A stretch of 64,000 bases of DNA from Ignavibacteria bacterium (GCA_017302895.1 JAFLBV010000001.1:496001-560000); one strand, 5' to 3'. Positions 8,407-17,295 are shown, counted from the stretch's first letter. Notes: generated from the sequence alone by a model not told the origin. Numbers and translations: made by a program.

Positions 8407-10200
8407 ATGGCGAAGAAGATAAATTCCGAAGATGAAGTATTAGGTAAAGCGTACGACTCGAAACTGATGAAACGGCTTCTCGGTTTTGTGAAGCCCTACA
8501 AAAAATATGTGGTAATTGCGATACTTCTGAATGTGCTGGTTGCCGGTTTGGGACCTTTGAGGCCCTACCTGACAAAAATAGCCATTGATGACAAGATTTT
8601 CAACAGTGATTTTAACGGCTTGCTCCTCATTGCCCTGGCTTTGTTTGGAGCTCTGGCTACACAGTCTGTCATACAGTATTTCCTTACTTACTACACACAA
8701 CTGCTGGGTCAGAAGACAATTCTTGACCTTCGGAAGAAACTTTTTCGCCATACTCAAAAACTCTCCGTCAGTTTTTTCGACAGGACACCTATCGGCAGAC
8801 TTGTAACCAGAGTGACGAATGATGTGGAATCGCTAAACGAACTCTTCTCCTCAGGTATTGTGATGGTCTTCAGCGATGTCTTTATCATTTTATGGATTCT
8901 TGGTTTTATGTTTTTCATCAACTGGGAACTGGCACTGATAACCCTTTCAGTCCTTCCCCTGCTGATTTACGGAACCTTCCTTTTCAGAAAAAAGGTAAGG
9001 GAGTCGTACAGGGATATCAGGATGTATCTTGCACGACTGAACTCGTATCTGCAGGAGCATATTACCGGTATGGGGATTGTTCGCCTCTTCAACAAGGAGA
9101 AAGAGGAAGCTGTAAAATTTGCCGGAATAAACGGTGATCACAGGGATGAAAACATTAAATCGGTCTTCTATTATGCGGTCTTTTTCCCGGGTGTCGAGTT
9201 AATTTCCTCTGCCGCAGTTGCATTGATAATCTGGTACGGGGGTGGTGATGTAATTCAGAATCACATCTCTCTCGGTGTTCTTTTTGCTTTCATTCAATAT
9301 ACAGAAATGTTTTTCAGACCGATCAGAGACCTCTCCGAGAAGTATAACATCATGCAGACCGCGATGGCTTCCTCCGAAAGAATTTTCGGATTGCTCGATG
9401 ACGAGTCATTTATAAAGAATCCTGAAAATCCAAAACCGTTGGATGAGGTGAAGGGAAAAATTGAGTTTGAACGGGTCCACTTCGCTTACAATGACGATAA
9501 CTACATACTGAAGGATATCTCATTTTCCATAAATCCCGGTGAAACCATTGCAATTGTAGGAGCAACGGGTGCCGGCAAAACGAGTATCATCAATATTCTG
9601 ACCCGCTTTTACGACATCAACAAAGGTAAAATAAAAATTGACGGTGTTGATATCACACAGGTTGATAAAAGGGAATTGAGAAGGAAGATTTCAATAGTTC
9701 TGCAGGATGTTTTCCTCTTTTTTGGCACAATAAAATCGAATATCGGCATGAACGACCCTGCAATTTCCGATGAAAAGATTATCGAAGCAGCGAAGCATGT
9801 AGGAGCCCACCGTTTTATCGAATTGCTGCCGAACAAATATGATGAGCCCGTTAAGGAACGGGGAGCAACCCTCTCTGTCGGACAGAAGCAGTTGATCTCC
9901 TTTGCCAGAGCTCTTGCTCACGACCCAAGTATCCTGATCCTCGACGAAGCCACTTCAAGTGTGGATACCGAAACCGAAAAGATGATTCAAACCGCCATCG
10001 AGACACTTCTCGAAGGAAGAACCGCCATCGTTATCGCCCATCGCCTCTCCACGATAAGAAATGCCGACAAAATTATCGTTATGCACAAAGGGGAAATCAA
10101 GGAGATGGGGAATCACGACGAACTTCTCGAAAACAAAGGTCTCTATTACAAATTATATCAGCTTCAATATAAAGATCAGGAGTTGTTGCTGTCAAAATAA
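8407..10200 (+). CDS. ABC exporter half-transporter with active ATPase site (BmrD/TM288-like)
   Basis: 597 residues from the ATG at 8407, seven bases after the preceding stop; the same frame is open upstream to 8299 inside the dehydrogenase gene, which I reject as start. Membrane domain (about 1-330), then Walker A GATGAGKTS (about 385), signature LSVGQ (about 489, degenerate at the third position) and canonical Walker B ILILDEATSSVD with the catalytic Glu. With the subunit at 5632-7377 this gives one competent and one degenerate nucleotide site, the known architecture of heterodimeric multidrug-type exporters. It is followed by a strong terminator at 10271-10307. Confidence 0.9.
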   Translation: MAKKINSEDEVLGKAYDSKLMKRLLGFVKPYKKYVVIAILLNVLVAGLGPLRPYLTKIAIDDKIFNSDFNGLLLIALALFGALATQSVIQYFLTYYTQLLGQKTILDLRKKLFRHTQKLSVSFFDRTPIGRLVTRVTNDVESLNELFSSGIVMVFSDVFIILWILGFMFFINWELALITLSVLPLLIYGTFLFRKKVRESYRDIRMYLARLNSYLQEHITGMGIVRLFNKEKEEAVKFAGINGDHRDENIKSVFYYAVFFPGVELISSAAVALIIWYGGGDVIQNHISLGVLFAFIQYTEMFFRPIRDLSEKYNIMQTAMASSERIFGLLDDESFIKNPENPKPLDEVKGKIEFERVHFAYNDDNYILKDISFSINPGETIAIVGATGAGKTSIINILTRFYDINKGKIKIDGVDITQVDKRELRRKISIVLQDVFLFFGTIKSNIGMNDPAISDEKIIEAAKHVGAHRFIELLPNKYDEPVKERGATLSVGQKQLISFARALAHDPSILILDEATSSVDTETEKMIQTAIETLLEGRTAIVIAHRLSTIRNADKIIVMHKGEIKEMGNHDELLENKGLYYKLYQLQYKDQELLLSK

Positions 10201-10223
10201 AAGGGAAATGAGGCAACCTCAAC

Positions 10224-10257
10224 TGCTCAAATAAAAGTCACAGAGTCACGAAGTCAC
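10224..10257. repeat. Short-word array GTCAC
   Basis: Three GTCAC words separated by 5-6 bases (GTCACAGAGTCACGAAGTCAC) just upstream of the terminator. It belongs to the general class of degenerate 3'-end word arrays found across the window. Confidence 0.4.
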
Positions 10258-10270
10258 AAATATTCAATTA

Positions 10271-10307
10271 AGGCTGCCCGCTGTAATTATCGGGCAGCCT
10301 TTTTTTG
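10271..10307 (+). terminator. Rho-independent terminator of exporter operon
   Basis: A perfect 10-bp stem, AGGCTGCCCG and CGGGCAGCCT, with a 10-base loop, followed by a run of seven T. It ends the ABC exporter operon. The rest of the gap to 10634 has no gene but two further hairpins, one near 10396-10419 and one at 10509-10528. Confidence 0.88.
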
Positions 10308-10508
10308 TATTATGACATCCTAAAAAAAATTCGTAACTTATTTTCAGGATATTATTAAACATGGGAAAGTGATGTAAACGCAGGAAATATAACAACCGGG
10401 ACAAAAATTGTCCGGTTATTACAAGTTATCCGGCAGGATGTTCAAGGATTTTTACCAGTCCCTTTAAGAGCAAATATTCTATCATAATTTACCTTCCACA
10501 CCCTGTAG

Positions 10509-10528
10509 AGAACCACCCATGTGGTTCT
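10509..10528 (+). promoter_or_regulatory. Hairpin in the leader of the FG-GAP protein gene
   Basis: AGAACCAC-ccat-GTGGTTCT forms a perfect 8-bp stem about 105 bases before the ATG at 10635. No T-run follows, so it is more likely a leader structure than a terminator. Role unknown. Confidence 0.3.
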
Positions 10529-10634
10529 TCTCCGGGAAACCTTTACAAAACCAAGTTTGATGCACTAAGATATTTTAAGCAATTAAGATGCCTTTAAATC
10601 GTTATTTAGATACTTAATCTTTTTGGAAGATTTT

Positions 10635-12113
10635 ATGAGTAAATACATAAAGCCGTTGACAATACTACCCGGGTTAGTTTTATTGTTGAGTTTCAATGCG
10701 AATGCCCAATACTTCGACACCCTTATTTTCAGCACAACCGGTCTTTACTGGCAAGAATCGGTCATCTATATGGGAGACCAGAATGATGATGGATGTGATG
10801 ACTTCAAGATCACAAAGATGGACACAACTGCCCCTGGTTCTGAAGGAAAGGCATATTTTTATTATGGTGGTAACCCAGTCCCTGATACACCTGCATTTTA
10901 TTTTCGTACCATCAATTCTCTTAACATCACAGCCTGTGACTTAAACAGGGATGGTTACAGAGATGTAATCGTCAGGAAGGGAACAAATCTAACCTACCCT
11001 ATCAGTTTTTTGGTGTATCTCGGAGGTCCTAACCTGGATACCGTTCCTGATTATGAGATTTTACATCCTGAAAATTCCAAACCTTATCTCTATGGGAGGG
11101 ATTGGCCGATCGATTTTGACGGTGATGGGTGGGAGGAATGGGTAACATTCTCAACTACAGGGAAGTTCTTTTTTATAATTTCCTCTCCCGGCGTTCAACC
11201 TTTTGAGTATCATGTATTACAACCCGATTCAGCCTATTCCAATTACCGGTTTTGGTATAATTACATCTCCTTTGCAGATTTGGATGGAGACGGGAAGACA
11301 GATGTTTCACCCATGCTCTCGAGGACAAATCCGACAGTTGACCTCCGCCGTTTTTACTTTGGTAACAGTGATTTTTCCTTCAATGAATATTACCAGTTCT
11401 CCAATGACACAACATTTCAACCAGAAAACATCTTTTTAGTAAATGATATGAATGGGAATGGAAATGGAGAGTTAATAGTTTATCTCAACCTTGGTGGGGG
11501 CACAGGAGGCTATGGACTTTCATTCGGGACTCGTCTTCCTGATATAATCACAGATGTCCGCATCAGTGCTGGTGGACTTTCAGGAGGAGGAGTATCACCC
11601 GGGGACATAAACGGAGATGGCTATGGCGACTTGTTAAAATTTATACCTTATGACAGTTATGCATTATACCTTGGAGGAAACACAATTACAGGACTTATCG
11701 CAAAACTTTATGTTTCCAATGTTTTTTTAAGGGATATAAATTTTGCCGGGAGAGTTGGTGATATTAACGGAGATGGGATAGATGATATTTGTGTTGGTGA
11801 AAATGCAGCCACAAATCACCAATCTATACCTGCCGGTGCTCTCTACATCTATAAAGGAACAAGGACCCCCGTTTCTGTAAAAGAAGGGTCCGTAGAAGAT
11901 TTAAGCAACAGCTCCATGGATATTGTAATTTCACCAAATCCGACAAACGGGAAAGCTAATCTTCATTATTCTCTCCCCGGTTCAGGAGTACTAACGATTG
12001 AGATATTTGATATCCTTGGTCAGAGAATATATAACAATTCAACACAGGAAGAGAAAGGGTCGCACACAAAAGAGTTAAATATTCAAAACTTTGCCGCTAC
12101 AACCGGCATATAA
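10635..12113 (+). CDS. Secreted FG-GAP/VCBS-repeat protein with truncated T9SS sorting domain
   Basis: I choose the ATG at 10635 (the frame opens at a TTG at 10623) because it gives a clean signal peptide: K..IKPLTILPGLVLLLSFNANA then QYFD. The body has repeated calcium-loop-like motifs typical of FG-GAP/VCBS beta-propellers (DQNDDGCDDF, DLNRDGYRDV, DLDGDGKTDV, DINGDGYGDLL, DINGDGIDDI), so a surface propeller is likely. The C-terminus starts a T9SS sorting domain (ISPNPTNGKANLHYSLPGSG ... TTGI) but hits a TAA at 12111-12113. The same frame then continues for 23 sense codons with the expected ending (IFHFTLKTGEKTLTKSVKVQLIK) to a TAG at 12183. The TAA takes the place of a conserved aromatic codon, so export or anchoring is probably lost. 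Confidence 0.75.
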   Translation: MSKYIKPLTILPGLVLLLSFNANAQYFDTLIFSTTGLYWQESVIYMGDQNDDGCDDFKITKMDTTAPGSEGKAYFYYGGNPVPDTPAFYFRTINSLNITACDLNRDGYRDVIVRKGTNLTYPISFLVYLGGPNLDTVPDYEILHPENSKPYLYGRDWPIDFDGDGWEEWVTFSTTGKFFFIISSPGVQPFEYHVLQPDSAYSNYRFWYNYISFADLDGDGKTDVSPMLSRTNPTVDLRRFYFGNSDFSFNEYYQFSNDTTFQPENIFLVNDMNGNGNGELIVYLNLGGGTGGYGLSFGTRLPDIITDVRISAGGLSGGGVSPGDINGDGYGDLLKFIPYDSYALYLGGNTITGLIAKLYVSNVFLRDINFAGRVGDINGDGIDDICVGENAATNHQSIPAGALYIYKGTRTPVSVKEGSVEDLSNSSMDIVISPNPTNGKANLHYSLPGSGVLTIEIFDILGQRIYNNSTQEEKGSHTKELNIQNFAATTGI

Positions 12114-12217
12114 ATTTTCCACTTCACCCTGAAAACGGGTGAAAAGACTTTAACTAAAAGCGTTAAGGTACAATTAATTAAATAGGTGAAACAAAACAAC
12201 GAATTACACGACTATAT

Positions 12218-12418
12218 TTAGAGTCTAAAACTTTTATTTAAGGTCGACAGGATATCATCTCTCGTTAAATTGTTTATTCCCATGAGTTTAAGCAAATTCC
12301 CAACTTCCGGCTTTTCTTTCTCCATTATTTTCACGAACATTTTCAAATCAGACCGAATTTTTGAGGGTAAAATGATATCCGTCGTTTTTAATCCTGCGCC
12401 AAGGCGGAAAACATCCTC
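12218..12418 (-). pseudogene. C-terminal remnant of an AbiEii-like nucleotidyltransferase
   Basis: Directly after the TAA of the upstream regulator, the same minus frame stays open for 66 codons (EDVFRLGAGLKTTDIILPS ... KMFVKIMEKEKPEVGNLL ... LTRDDILSTLNKSFRL) to a TAA. It has no start codon of its own near the beginning. The text resembles, from memory, the tail of nucleotidyltransferase proteins encoded beside AbiEi-like regulators (ending in a short Asp/Glu-rich helix and an L..ILR..Y-type finish). I infer an internal deletion that joined the regulator's end to the partner's end. A database search would decide. Confidence 0.4.
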
Positions 12419-13384
12419 TTACCATATAATATTCCCAATCATTTCTTCCAATGACATTTGTATTCTTTCGTCTTCATCATTTTTGAAGGCAAGATATAAT
12501 GACAAGGGGTCCACAAAATTTGTGCCGGAGAGTAATGCGGGTTCGTAATTCCATATTTCAACAGTAAACCTCCCGTCATGCATATGTATTTCAGGAAGTT
12601 TAGTTAGTTTTTTCATCATATGGTATTTTTTTATGGATATGGCGGATTGATTATTTTCACCGCTTGACAGATTGCTGTAATGTCCCAAAGCTGCTTCCCC
12701 CGAGATCATCCGGGGAGAAAGTTCCGGAAGATCGTCAAAGTATATTTTTTTTCTTACAGGCGAACTAAGTAAAGGAAGTGAGATATTCCAGAGCTCTTTT
12801 TTTTCAGATGAGAATTTGATGACCTTCGTTTTCGTACCTTCAATTCTGCAAATTCCGGATGCAACCAATTCTCTCGTTGCACGGCTTATGCTCATAGGCG
12901 AACAGGGCAGTAATTTTGTAATTTCGCCGAGGGGAATATTCTCTATTGATTTCCTTTGTAAATGATAAAGAACTAAAAGCTGGCTGATTGCTCCAAGACT
13001 ATCTTTGTGAGATGCTGTGCCGATACCGAATTCTTTCAGGTCTAATAACAGAGTGGGGATAAACATTTGTCTGTTTGGTAAAATAAAGGGAACCCGTTTT
13101 TGGATCAACCTCTGCCGTTGATAAGATTCAATCTCTTCAAAACAAAAAACAATGGTAGCAGAAAAATACTTTTCCAACAGTTCTTTTTGCTTTGCAAGAC
13201 GGTCAGGTGTTATGCCTTGAAAAGATTTTCTGATATCAAGTATGACTCTCCTGTTCTCAATATAAAGCTCCTGATATGTTCCGATACTCAGGTAAAGAGG
13301 CAAACCTTTTATCACTTCATCAGGGAGACTTCGCGAAACAACATTCAGTCCGGTTGTTTTTTTGATATAATCAATTATTTCCAT
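12419..13384 (-). CDS. Winged-helix protein, AbiEi-like regulator/antitoxin candidate
   Basis: 321 residues. A variable N-terminal domain (about 1-140) precedes a winged helix (about 145-200: IPLGEITKLLPCSPMSISRA ... TRELVASGICRIEGTKTKVIKF). The C-terminal domain has GEAALGHYSNL, WNYEPALLSGTNFVDPLSLYLAFKNDEDERIQ and ends in EEMIGNIIW. This order matches regulators that sit next to AbiEii-type nucleotidyltransferases in type IV-like toxin-antitoxin pairs. Here the partner is missing except for a possible tail in the same frame. The gene stands alone, with AT-rich DNA upstream (13385-13500). It might still act as an autoregulator or solitary antitoxin. Confidence 0.55.
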   Translation of the reverse strand: MEIIDYIKKTTGLNVVSRSLPDEVIKGLPLYLSIGTYQELYIENRRVILDIRKSFQGITPDRLAKQKELLEKYFSATIVFCFEEIESYQRQRLIQKRVPFILPNRQMFIPTLLLDLKEFGIGTASHKDSLGAISQLLVLYHLQRKSIENIPLGEITKLLPCSPMSISRATRELVASGICRIEGTKTKVIKFSSEKKELWNISLPLLSSPVRKKIYFDDLPELSPRMISGEAALGHYSNLSSGENNQSAISIKKYHMMKKLTKLPEIHMHDGRFTVEIWNYEPALLSGTNFVDPLSLYLAFKNDEDERIQMSLEEMIGNIIW

Positions 13385-13622
13385 TTCATCTTTCGTTGAA
13401 GGAATATGATTTGCATACTAACAATGTTAATGATATTATGCAAATATAATGATAATATAATATTTATAAAAGAGATATCCGGAAATATTTTCCTTCTTGA
13501 AGCCCATTTGCTCGAACATACAAGCACTAATTACTCAAAGACGATGAAAGCTTTGCTCCTTAAATAGGGCTGAGGAATGAAGGTTGATGGCTGAAAAGCT
13601 CGCACCAGAATTATAAATTATT

Positions 13623-13650
13623 AAGGCTGTCTCGAGAGGGGCAGCCTTTT
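13623..13650. terminator. Possible terminator hairpin
   Basis: AAGGCTG and CAGCCTT flank a short spacer and are followed by TTAA. The T-run is short, so the call is weak. The surrounding gap (13385-13925) otherwise contains a GGCTGA word cluster (13569-13599) and a possible 48-codon ORF on the minus strand. Confidence 0.4.
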
Positions 13651-13688
13651 AATGTATCGTTTTACCTGAAAAAGTGGTGGCAAGCGGG

Positions 13689-13835
13689 TCAGGCAAAAAG
13701 TTCGATATTGCTTCTCAATGCTTCACTTTTTTTCGATTCCGATATTAAACCTTTTAAAACTTTGCCAATATTTATTCCTACAGGACGATATAAGGTTGTG
13801 AAATCTATGGATATCACTTCCCGAACTTCTGGCAT
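13689..13835 (-). CDS. Possible small ORF or gene remnant, 48 aa
   Basis: ATG at 13835-13833 to TGA at 13691-13689. The product (MPEVREVISIDFTTLYRPVG ... KVLKGLISESKKSEALRSNIELFA) has balanced composition and amphipathic helices, unlike random translation of AT-rich DNA. No ribosome-binding site is evident and no family is recognised. It could be a remnant of a longer gene lost from this decaying zone. Confidence 0.2.
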   Translation of the reverse strand: MPEVREVISIDFTTLYRPVGINIGKVLKGLISESKKSEALRSNIELFA

Positions 13836-13925
13836 GCAACTAATTTGCTAATCGCTTCATAAACTCTCCCGTTTGTATTATATTTCAGTAGATCAAAAAA
13901 AAATACATACGGAGAAGAAATTAAT

Positions 13926-14957
13926 ATGTCACAAACACCCTTTATGACACTCGAGCGATATATCATCGAGGAGGAACGGAAGCATCCCGAAGCGACGGGG
14001 GCACTCTCAAGGATATTGTCGGATCTTTCAATTGCTGCAAAAATCATTTCGAGGGAAGTGAACAAAGCCGGACTGGTTGAGATACTTGGCTTCACGGGCG
14101 ATACAAATGTTCACGGAGAATCGGTAAAAAAACTTGACATGTATGCACATGACATGATCTTCAAGGCAATGGATCATGGCGGTCAGCTTTGTATCATGGC
14201 ATCTGAAGAAGAAGAGGATATCATCCACATCCCCCACCACTTCACTATCGGAAAATATGTTCTTCTGTTCGATCCCCTCGACGGGTCTTCAAATATTGAT
14301 GCCAATGTAAACATCGGTACGATATTCTCGATCTACAAAAGGGTTTCTGAGGGAGACGGTCCTGGTACACTTGAAGACTGTTTACAACCGGGGACTCAGC
14401 AGGTAGCCGCAGGATATGTGATTTATGGCTCCTCAACAATGCTTGTTTATACCACAGGCGAGGGAGTTCACGGCTTTACGCTTGACCCCTCAATCGGTGA
14501 ATTTATCCTCTCCCACCACGATATCAGAATACCAGAGAAGGGAAAAATCTACAGTATCAATGAAGGTAACTACAAATACTGGCACCCCGGTTTGAAAAAA
14601 TATATCAAATGGCTTCAGGAAGAGGACAAATCAACGGGGAGACCCTACTCAACCCGCTATATCGGTTCGATGGTTGCGGATGTGCACAGAACCATTTTAT
14701 ACGGCGGCATCTTTATGTACCCCGCAGACAGCCGGAACCCCAAAGGGAAATTGAGACTGATGTATGAGTGCAATCCTGTTTCGTTTATTGTGGAAGCATG
14801 CGGCGGGAAGGCAATAACGGGATATACCAGAGTGCTTGAAGAGATACCAAATTCACTTCACGAGAGGTGTCCGATCTTTATCGGAAGTCCTTACGATATA
14901 GACAAGGTTGCCAAATTTATTGCCGATACGGATGCCGAATTAGAGAAACCTCTGTAA
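13926..14957 (+). CDS. fbp: Class I fructose-1,6-bisphosphatase
   Basis: 343 residues, normal length. It hydrolyses fructose-1,6-bisphosphate to fructose-6-phosphate in gluconeogenesis in the cytoplasm. Visible class I features are the metal-binding Glu cluster (ASEEEED), the hallmark DPLDGSSNIDANVNIGTIFS (about residues 115-134), the substrate loop GSMVADVHRTILYGGIFMYP, and KLRLMYECNPVSFIVEACGGKA near the end. The start is supported by GGAGAAG seven bases upstream. It is monocistronic, with a terminator at 14986-15026. Confidence 0.95.
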   Translation: MSQTPFMTLERYIIEEERKHPEATGALSRILSDLSIAAKIISREVNKAGLVEILGFTGDTNVHGESVKKLDMYAHDMIFKAMDHGGQLCIMASEEEEDIIHIPHHFTIGKYVLLFDPLDGSSNIDANVNIGTIFSIYKRVSEGDGPGTLEDCLQPGTQQVAAGYVIYGSSTMLVYTTGEGVHGFTLDPSIGEFILSHHDIRIPEKGKIYSINEGNYKYWHPGLKKYIKWLQEEDKSTGRPYSTRYIGSMVADVHRTILYGGIFMYPADSRNPKGKLRLMYECNPVSFIVEACGGKAITGYTRVLEEIPNSLHERCPIFIGSPYDIDKVAKFIADTDAELEKPL

Positions 14958-14985
14958 CGGATTCCCCACACGGGGATAAGGAATT

Positions 14986-15026
14986 ACCGGCTGCAGGCAG
15001 GATCACCCTTCTGCAGCCCGGTTTTT
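14986..15026 (+). terminator. Rho-independent terminator after fbp
   Basis: ACCGGCTGCAG pairs with CTGCAGCCCGGT (one bulged base) and is followed by TTTTTA. It overlaps the 3' end of the convergent small gene at 15025. Confidence 0.75.
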
Positions 15027-15291
15027 ATAAATCGAATTTCTTCAGTTTTTCGGTAAGAAGGGAAGCGAGATTTTCCTTCGAGATGCCTTCCAATTTAAAC
15101 TTGCCCGATTTAACAATAATTTCAGGTGCATCGCCCTCTTTGGTTGCATATTTATAGAGCATGTAACCGAGTCTGTTCCGGTCACTGGGCAGGGGCAGAT
15201 AGTCCTTCAATTCTTCAGCAATAGAATAAACTTTTTTCTCGAGATTATCCTCAGGGAATTCAATGGTTTTTGGTCCGGGAAGTGTTGACAT
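15025..15291 (-). CDS. Small hypothetical protein, 88 aa
   Basis: 88 residues, mainly helical with a Lys/Glu-rich C-terminus (MSTLPGPKTIEFPEDNLEKK ... YMLYKYATKEGDAPEIIVKSG ... KENLASLLTEKLKKFDL). ATG with an AGAGAGAAAAA upstream. No cysteines, so it is not a DsrC-type partner of the Hdr complex encoded upstream. It lies about 120 bases downstream of the flxA-like gene on the same strand but beyond a hairpin. I do not recognise a family. Confidence 0.6.
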   Translation of the reverse strand: MSTLPGPKTIEFPEDNLEKKVYSIAEELKDYLPLPSDRNRLGYMLYKYATKEGDAPEIIVKSGKFKLEGISKENLASLLTEKLKKFDL

Positions 15292-15374
15292 TTTTTCTCT
15301 CTAAAATTTTAATAATCCATTACACTAAAATAATAAAGATTGGAATGATAACCACAAAGGTTGGAAAATGAGGG

Positions 15375-15404
15375 GAGGTTGTCACCTTGTAAAGTGACAA
15401 CCTC
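15375..15404 (-). terminator. Terminator hairpin at end of hdr/flx operon
   Basis: GAGGTTGTCAC and GTGACAACCTC form a perfect 11-bp stem with an 8-base loop, 12 bases past the flxA-like stop. The T-run on the minus strand is interrupted, so termination may be partial. Confidence 0.65.
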
Positions 15405-15415
15405 TGAAATAACAA

Positions 15416-16246
15416 TCAGTACTCCTGCGGAAGTTCCTGCAGTTCTTTGTATGAGAAGACGGGACCGTCCTTACAAACATAGACGCTACCGATGTTGCAC
15501 CTGCCGCACTTCCCGAGTCCGCACTTCATCCTGTTTTCGAGGGTGGTAATCATATTGTCTTCGGTGAAGCCGAGTTTCTCGAGGACAGGGAAAGTATATT
15601 TTATCATAACCGGTGGTCCGCAAATGACAGCCACGCTGTTTTCCGAAGCCGGAGCAACCTTCTCGACTATGGAGGGGACAAATCCCACTTCACCGTTCCA
15701 GTCAGGAGTTTCACCCCCCGGATCGACGGTAACTACGGTCTTTACTCCATCCATCCCTTTCCACTCTTCCAGCTCCCTCTTGTAAACCAGATCGGCAACC
15801 GAGCGGGCACCATAGATAATGGTAACATCTTTGAAGCGTTCTCTCAGATCGAGCACATTCCAAATGATGCACCTGACAGGGGCAAGCCCTATTCCGCCGG
15901 CGATGAAGACGACATTTTTGCCTTCCATCTTCTCAAGGGGGAAGTGGTTCCCGTAGGGACCTCTCAGTCCGATGATATCGCCTTTGTTCATTTTGTTCAA
16001 AGCTCCCGTTACTTTTCCGGCGATCTTAAACGAACATTCGAGATATTCGGTTCGTGTCGGAGGGGAGGCGATGCAGAATGTGCACTCTCCCTCGCCAAAA
16101 ACGGAATATTCGGCAAACTGACCCGCAAGGAACGAAAACTCCTCACGCATCTTTTTGCTAATGAACTTAAGTTTGAAGGTTTTTATGTCAGGAGTCTCCT
16201 GAATTATATCTATGATTTCAACGAGTTCGGGTTTGTAAATATTCAT
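15416..16246 (-). CDS. FAD/NAD(P)-binding ferredoxin reductase subunit, FlxA/AsrB-like
   Basis: 276 residues. Ferredoxin-NADP reductase fold: FAD-binding barrel (about 1-100, with LRGPYGNHFPLE), nucleotide-binding half with GGIGLAPVRCIIWNVL, and a C-terminal [2Fe-2S]-type cluster region ENRMKCGLGKCGRCNIGSVYVC. This is the domain order of dihydroorotate dehydrogenase electron-transfer subunits, AsrB and FlxA. As last gene of hdrCBA-flxDCBA it would accept hydride from NAD(P)H and pass electrons to the iron-sulfur subunits. The NADH-linked FlxA role is inferred from gene order. Confidence 0.8.
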   Translation of the reverse strand: MNIYKPELVEIIDIIQETPDIKTFKLKFISKKMREEFSFLAGQFAEYSVFGEGECTFCIASPPTRTEYLECSFKIAGKVTGALNKMNKGDIIGLRGPYGNHFPLEKMEGKNVVFIAGGIGLAPVRCIIWNVLDLRERFKDVTIIYGARSVADLVYKRELEEWKGMDGVKTVVTVDPGGETPDWNGEVGFVPSIVEKVAPASENSVAVICGPPVMIKYTFPVLEKLGFTEDNMITTLENRMKCGLGKCGRCNIGSVYVCKDGPVFSYKELQELPQEY

Positions 16247-16258
16247 TTGATCCTCCTT

Positions 16259-17287
16259 TCAACCTGCATTCGAATGTGCTAAATGATCAATCTCTTCCAC
16301 CAGCTCAAGTATGTCGATGGAAACAGGGCATCCGCGCGAACATCTTCCGCAGCCGGTACACAAGATTTCAGAGAATTTGTCGTTGTAGTATTTGAATTTG
16401 TGGGAGATTCTCTGTCTGTACCTCTTCTCGCGGCTGTCCCTGGGGTTGTGTCCCGAGGCATGCTTTGTGAAAAGGGAGAACTGGCACGCATCCCAGTTTT
16501 TCGCTCTTACACCCGAGCATGTTCCGCACTGCTCATCCACAATGTCGAAACAGTGGCAGGTCGGACAAACAAAAGCACACTGCCCGCAACTCAGGCAGGT
16601 TTCCCCCGCCTCGTCCCAGAATTCATGTTCGAAATGGCTGTCGAGCCACTTTTTCACATTGTCATAGTCGAACTTCTTCTCTTCGTGTCCGTTTTTGTTT
16701 TCAGCTGGAGGAATTCCCGTATAAGATTCGAAGAAACCTGAGTATTCTTCGACGAATTTGGTACCCTTCTCCGTAATTGTCTTCACGAGGAATGAATCTT
16801 CGACTGGAATCATAAAGATATCGGAACCCTTTTCCGATTCCTGTGACAAGCCGGTTTCGTTGCAGAAGCACCAGTCGTCCCGGTGATTACATTCCGTTCC
16901 GATAATTATCGAGTTTTCGACTCTCCGGTTGAAGAAATCATCGGCATAGTCCCAGTTGAAGACCTTCGAGAGTATCGGAAGCGATGCCGAGTCGCATGGT
17001 CTTGCACCGAATACGACGGTCTTTCTCTCGTCAATAACGGGTTCCTTCAGGTCGATGGCTCCGTTATTGTTTTTGTAGTAGAACAATGCTTCCGTTTTAG
17101 GGAAAAAGTGTTCCTTAAACGAGATGGCTGTCGGGGGAGTATCCGTTTGCATAAATTTAAGGGATTCATCGAAATTTTCGGAGAACCTCTTTCCGTCGGG
17201 AGTCACCCCGATAACCCGGTGGTTATCCTTTTTAAGTTGATCGATCAGCCGGGAGAGATTTGCTTTTTCTATTTTCATCAGTTTCAT
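16259..17287 (-). CDS. 4Fe-4S electron-transfer subunit, FlxB/AsrA-like
   Basis: 342 residues. The N-terminal 200 residues match the AsrA-type domain (GVTPDGKRF, VVFGARPCDSASLPIL). Two [4Fe-4S] motifs follow: CLSCGQCAFVCPTCHCFDIVD and CTGCGRCSRGCPVSIDI. It would shuttle electrons between the flavin subunit (15416-16246) and the Hdr core. It ends 12 bases before the flxA-like start on the same strand. The alternative name, anaerobic sulfite reductase subunit A, is unlikely because no siroheme subunit is present. Confidence 0.8.
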   Translation of the reverse strand: MKLMKIEKANLSRLIDQLKKDNHRVIGVTPDGKRFSENFDESLKFMQTDTPPTAISFKEHFFPKTEALFYYKNNNGAIDLKEPVIDERKTVVFGARPCDSASLPILSKVFNWDYADDFFNRRVENSIIIGTECNHRDDWCFCNETGLSQESEKGSDIFMIPVEDSFLVKTITEKGTKFVEEYSGFFESYTGIPPAENKNGHEEKKFDYDNVKKWLDSHFEHEFWDEAGETCLSCGQCAFVCPTCHCFDIVDEQCGTCSGVRAKNWDACQFSLFTKHASGHNPRDSREKRYRQRISHKFKYYNDKFSEILCTGCGRCSRGCPVSIDILELVEEIDHLAHSNAG

Positions 17288-17295
17288 ATTGCCTC

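Noticed and set aside
12270..12548. 92-codon plus-strand frame
   Set aside because: Antisense to the AbiEi-like regulator and its downstream remnant; no family similarity.
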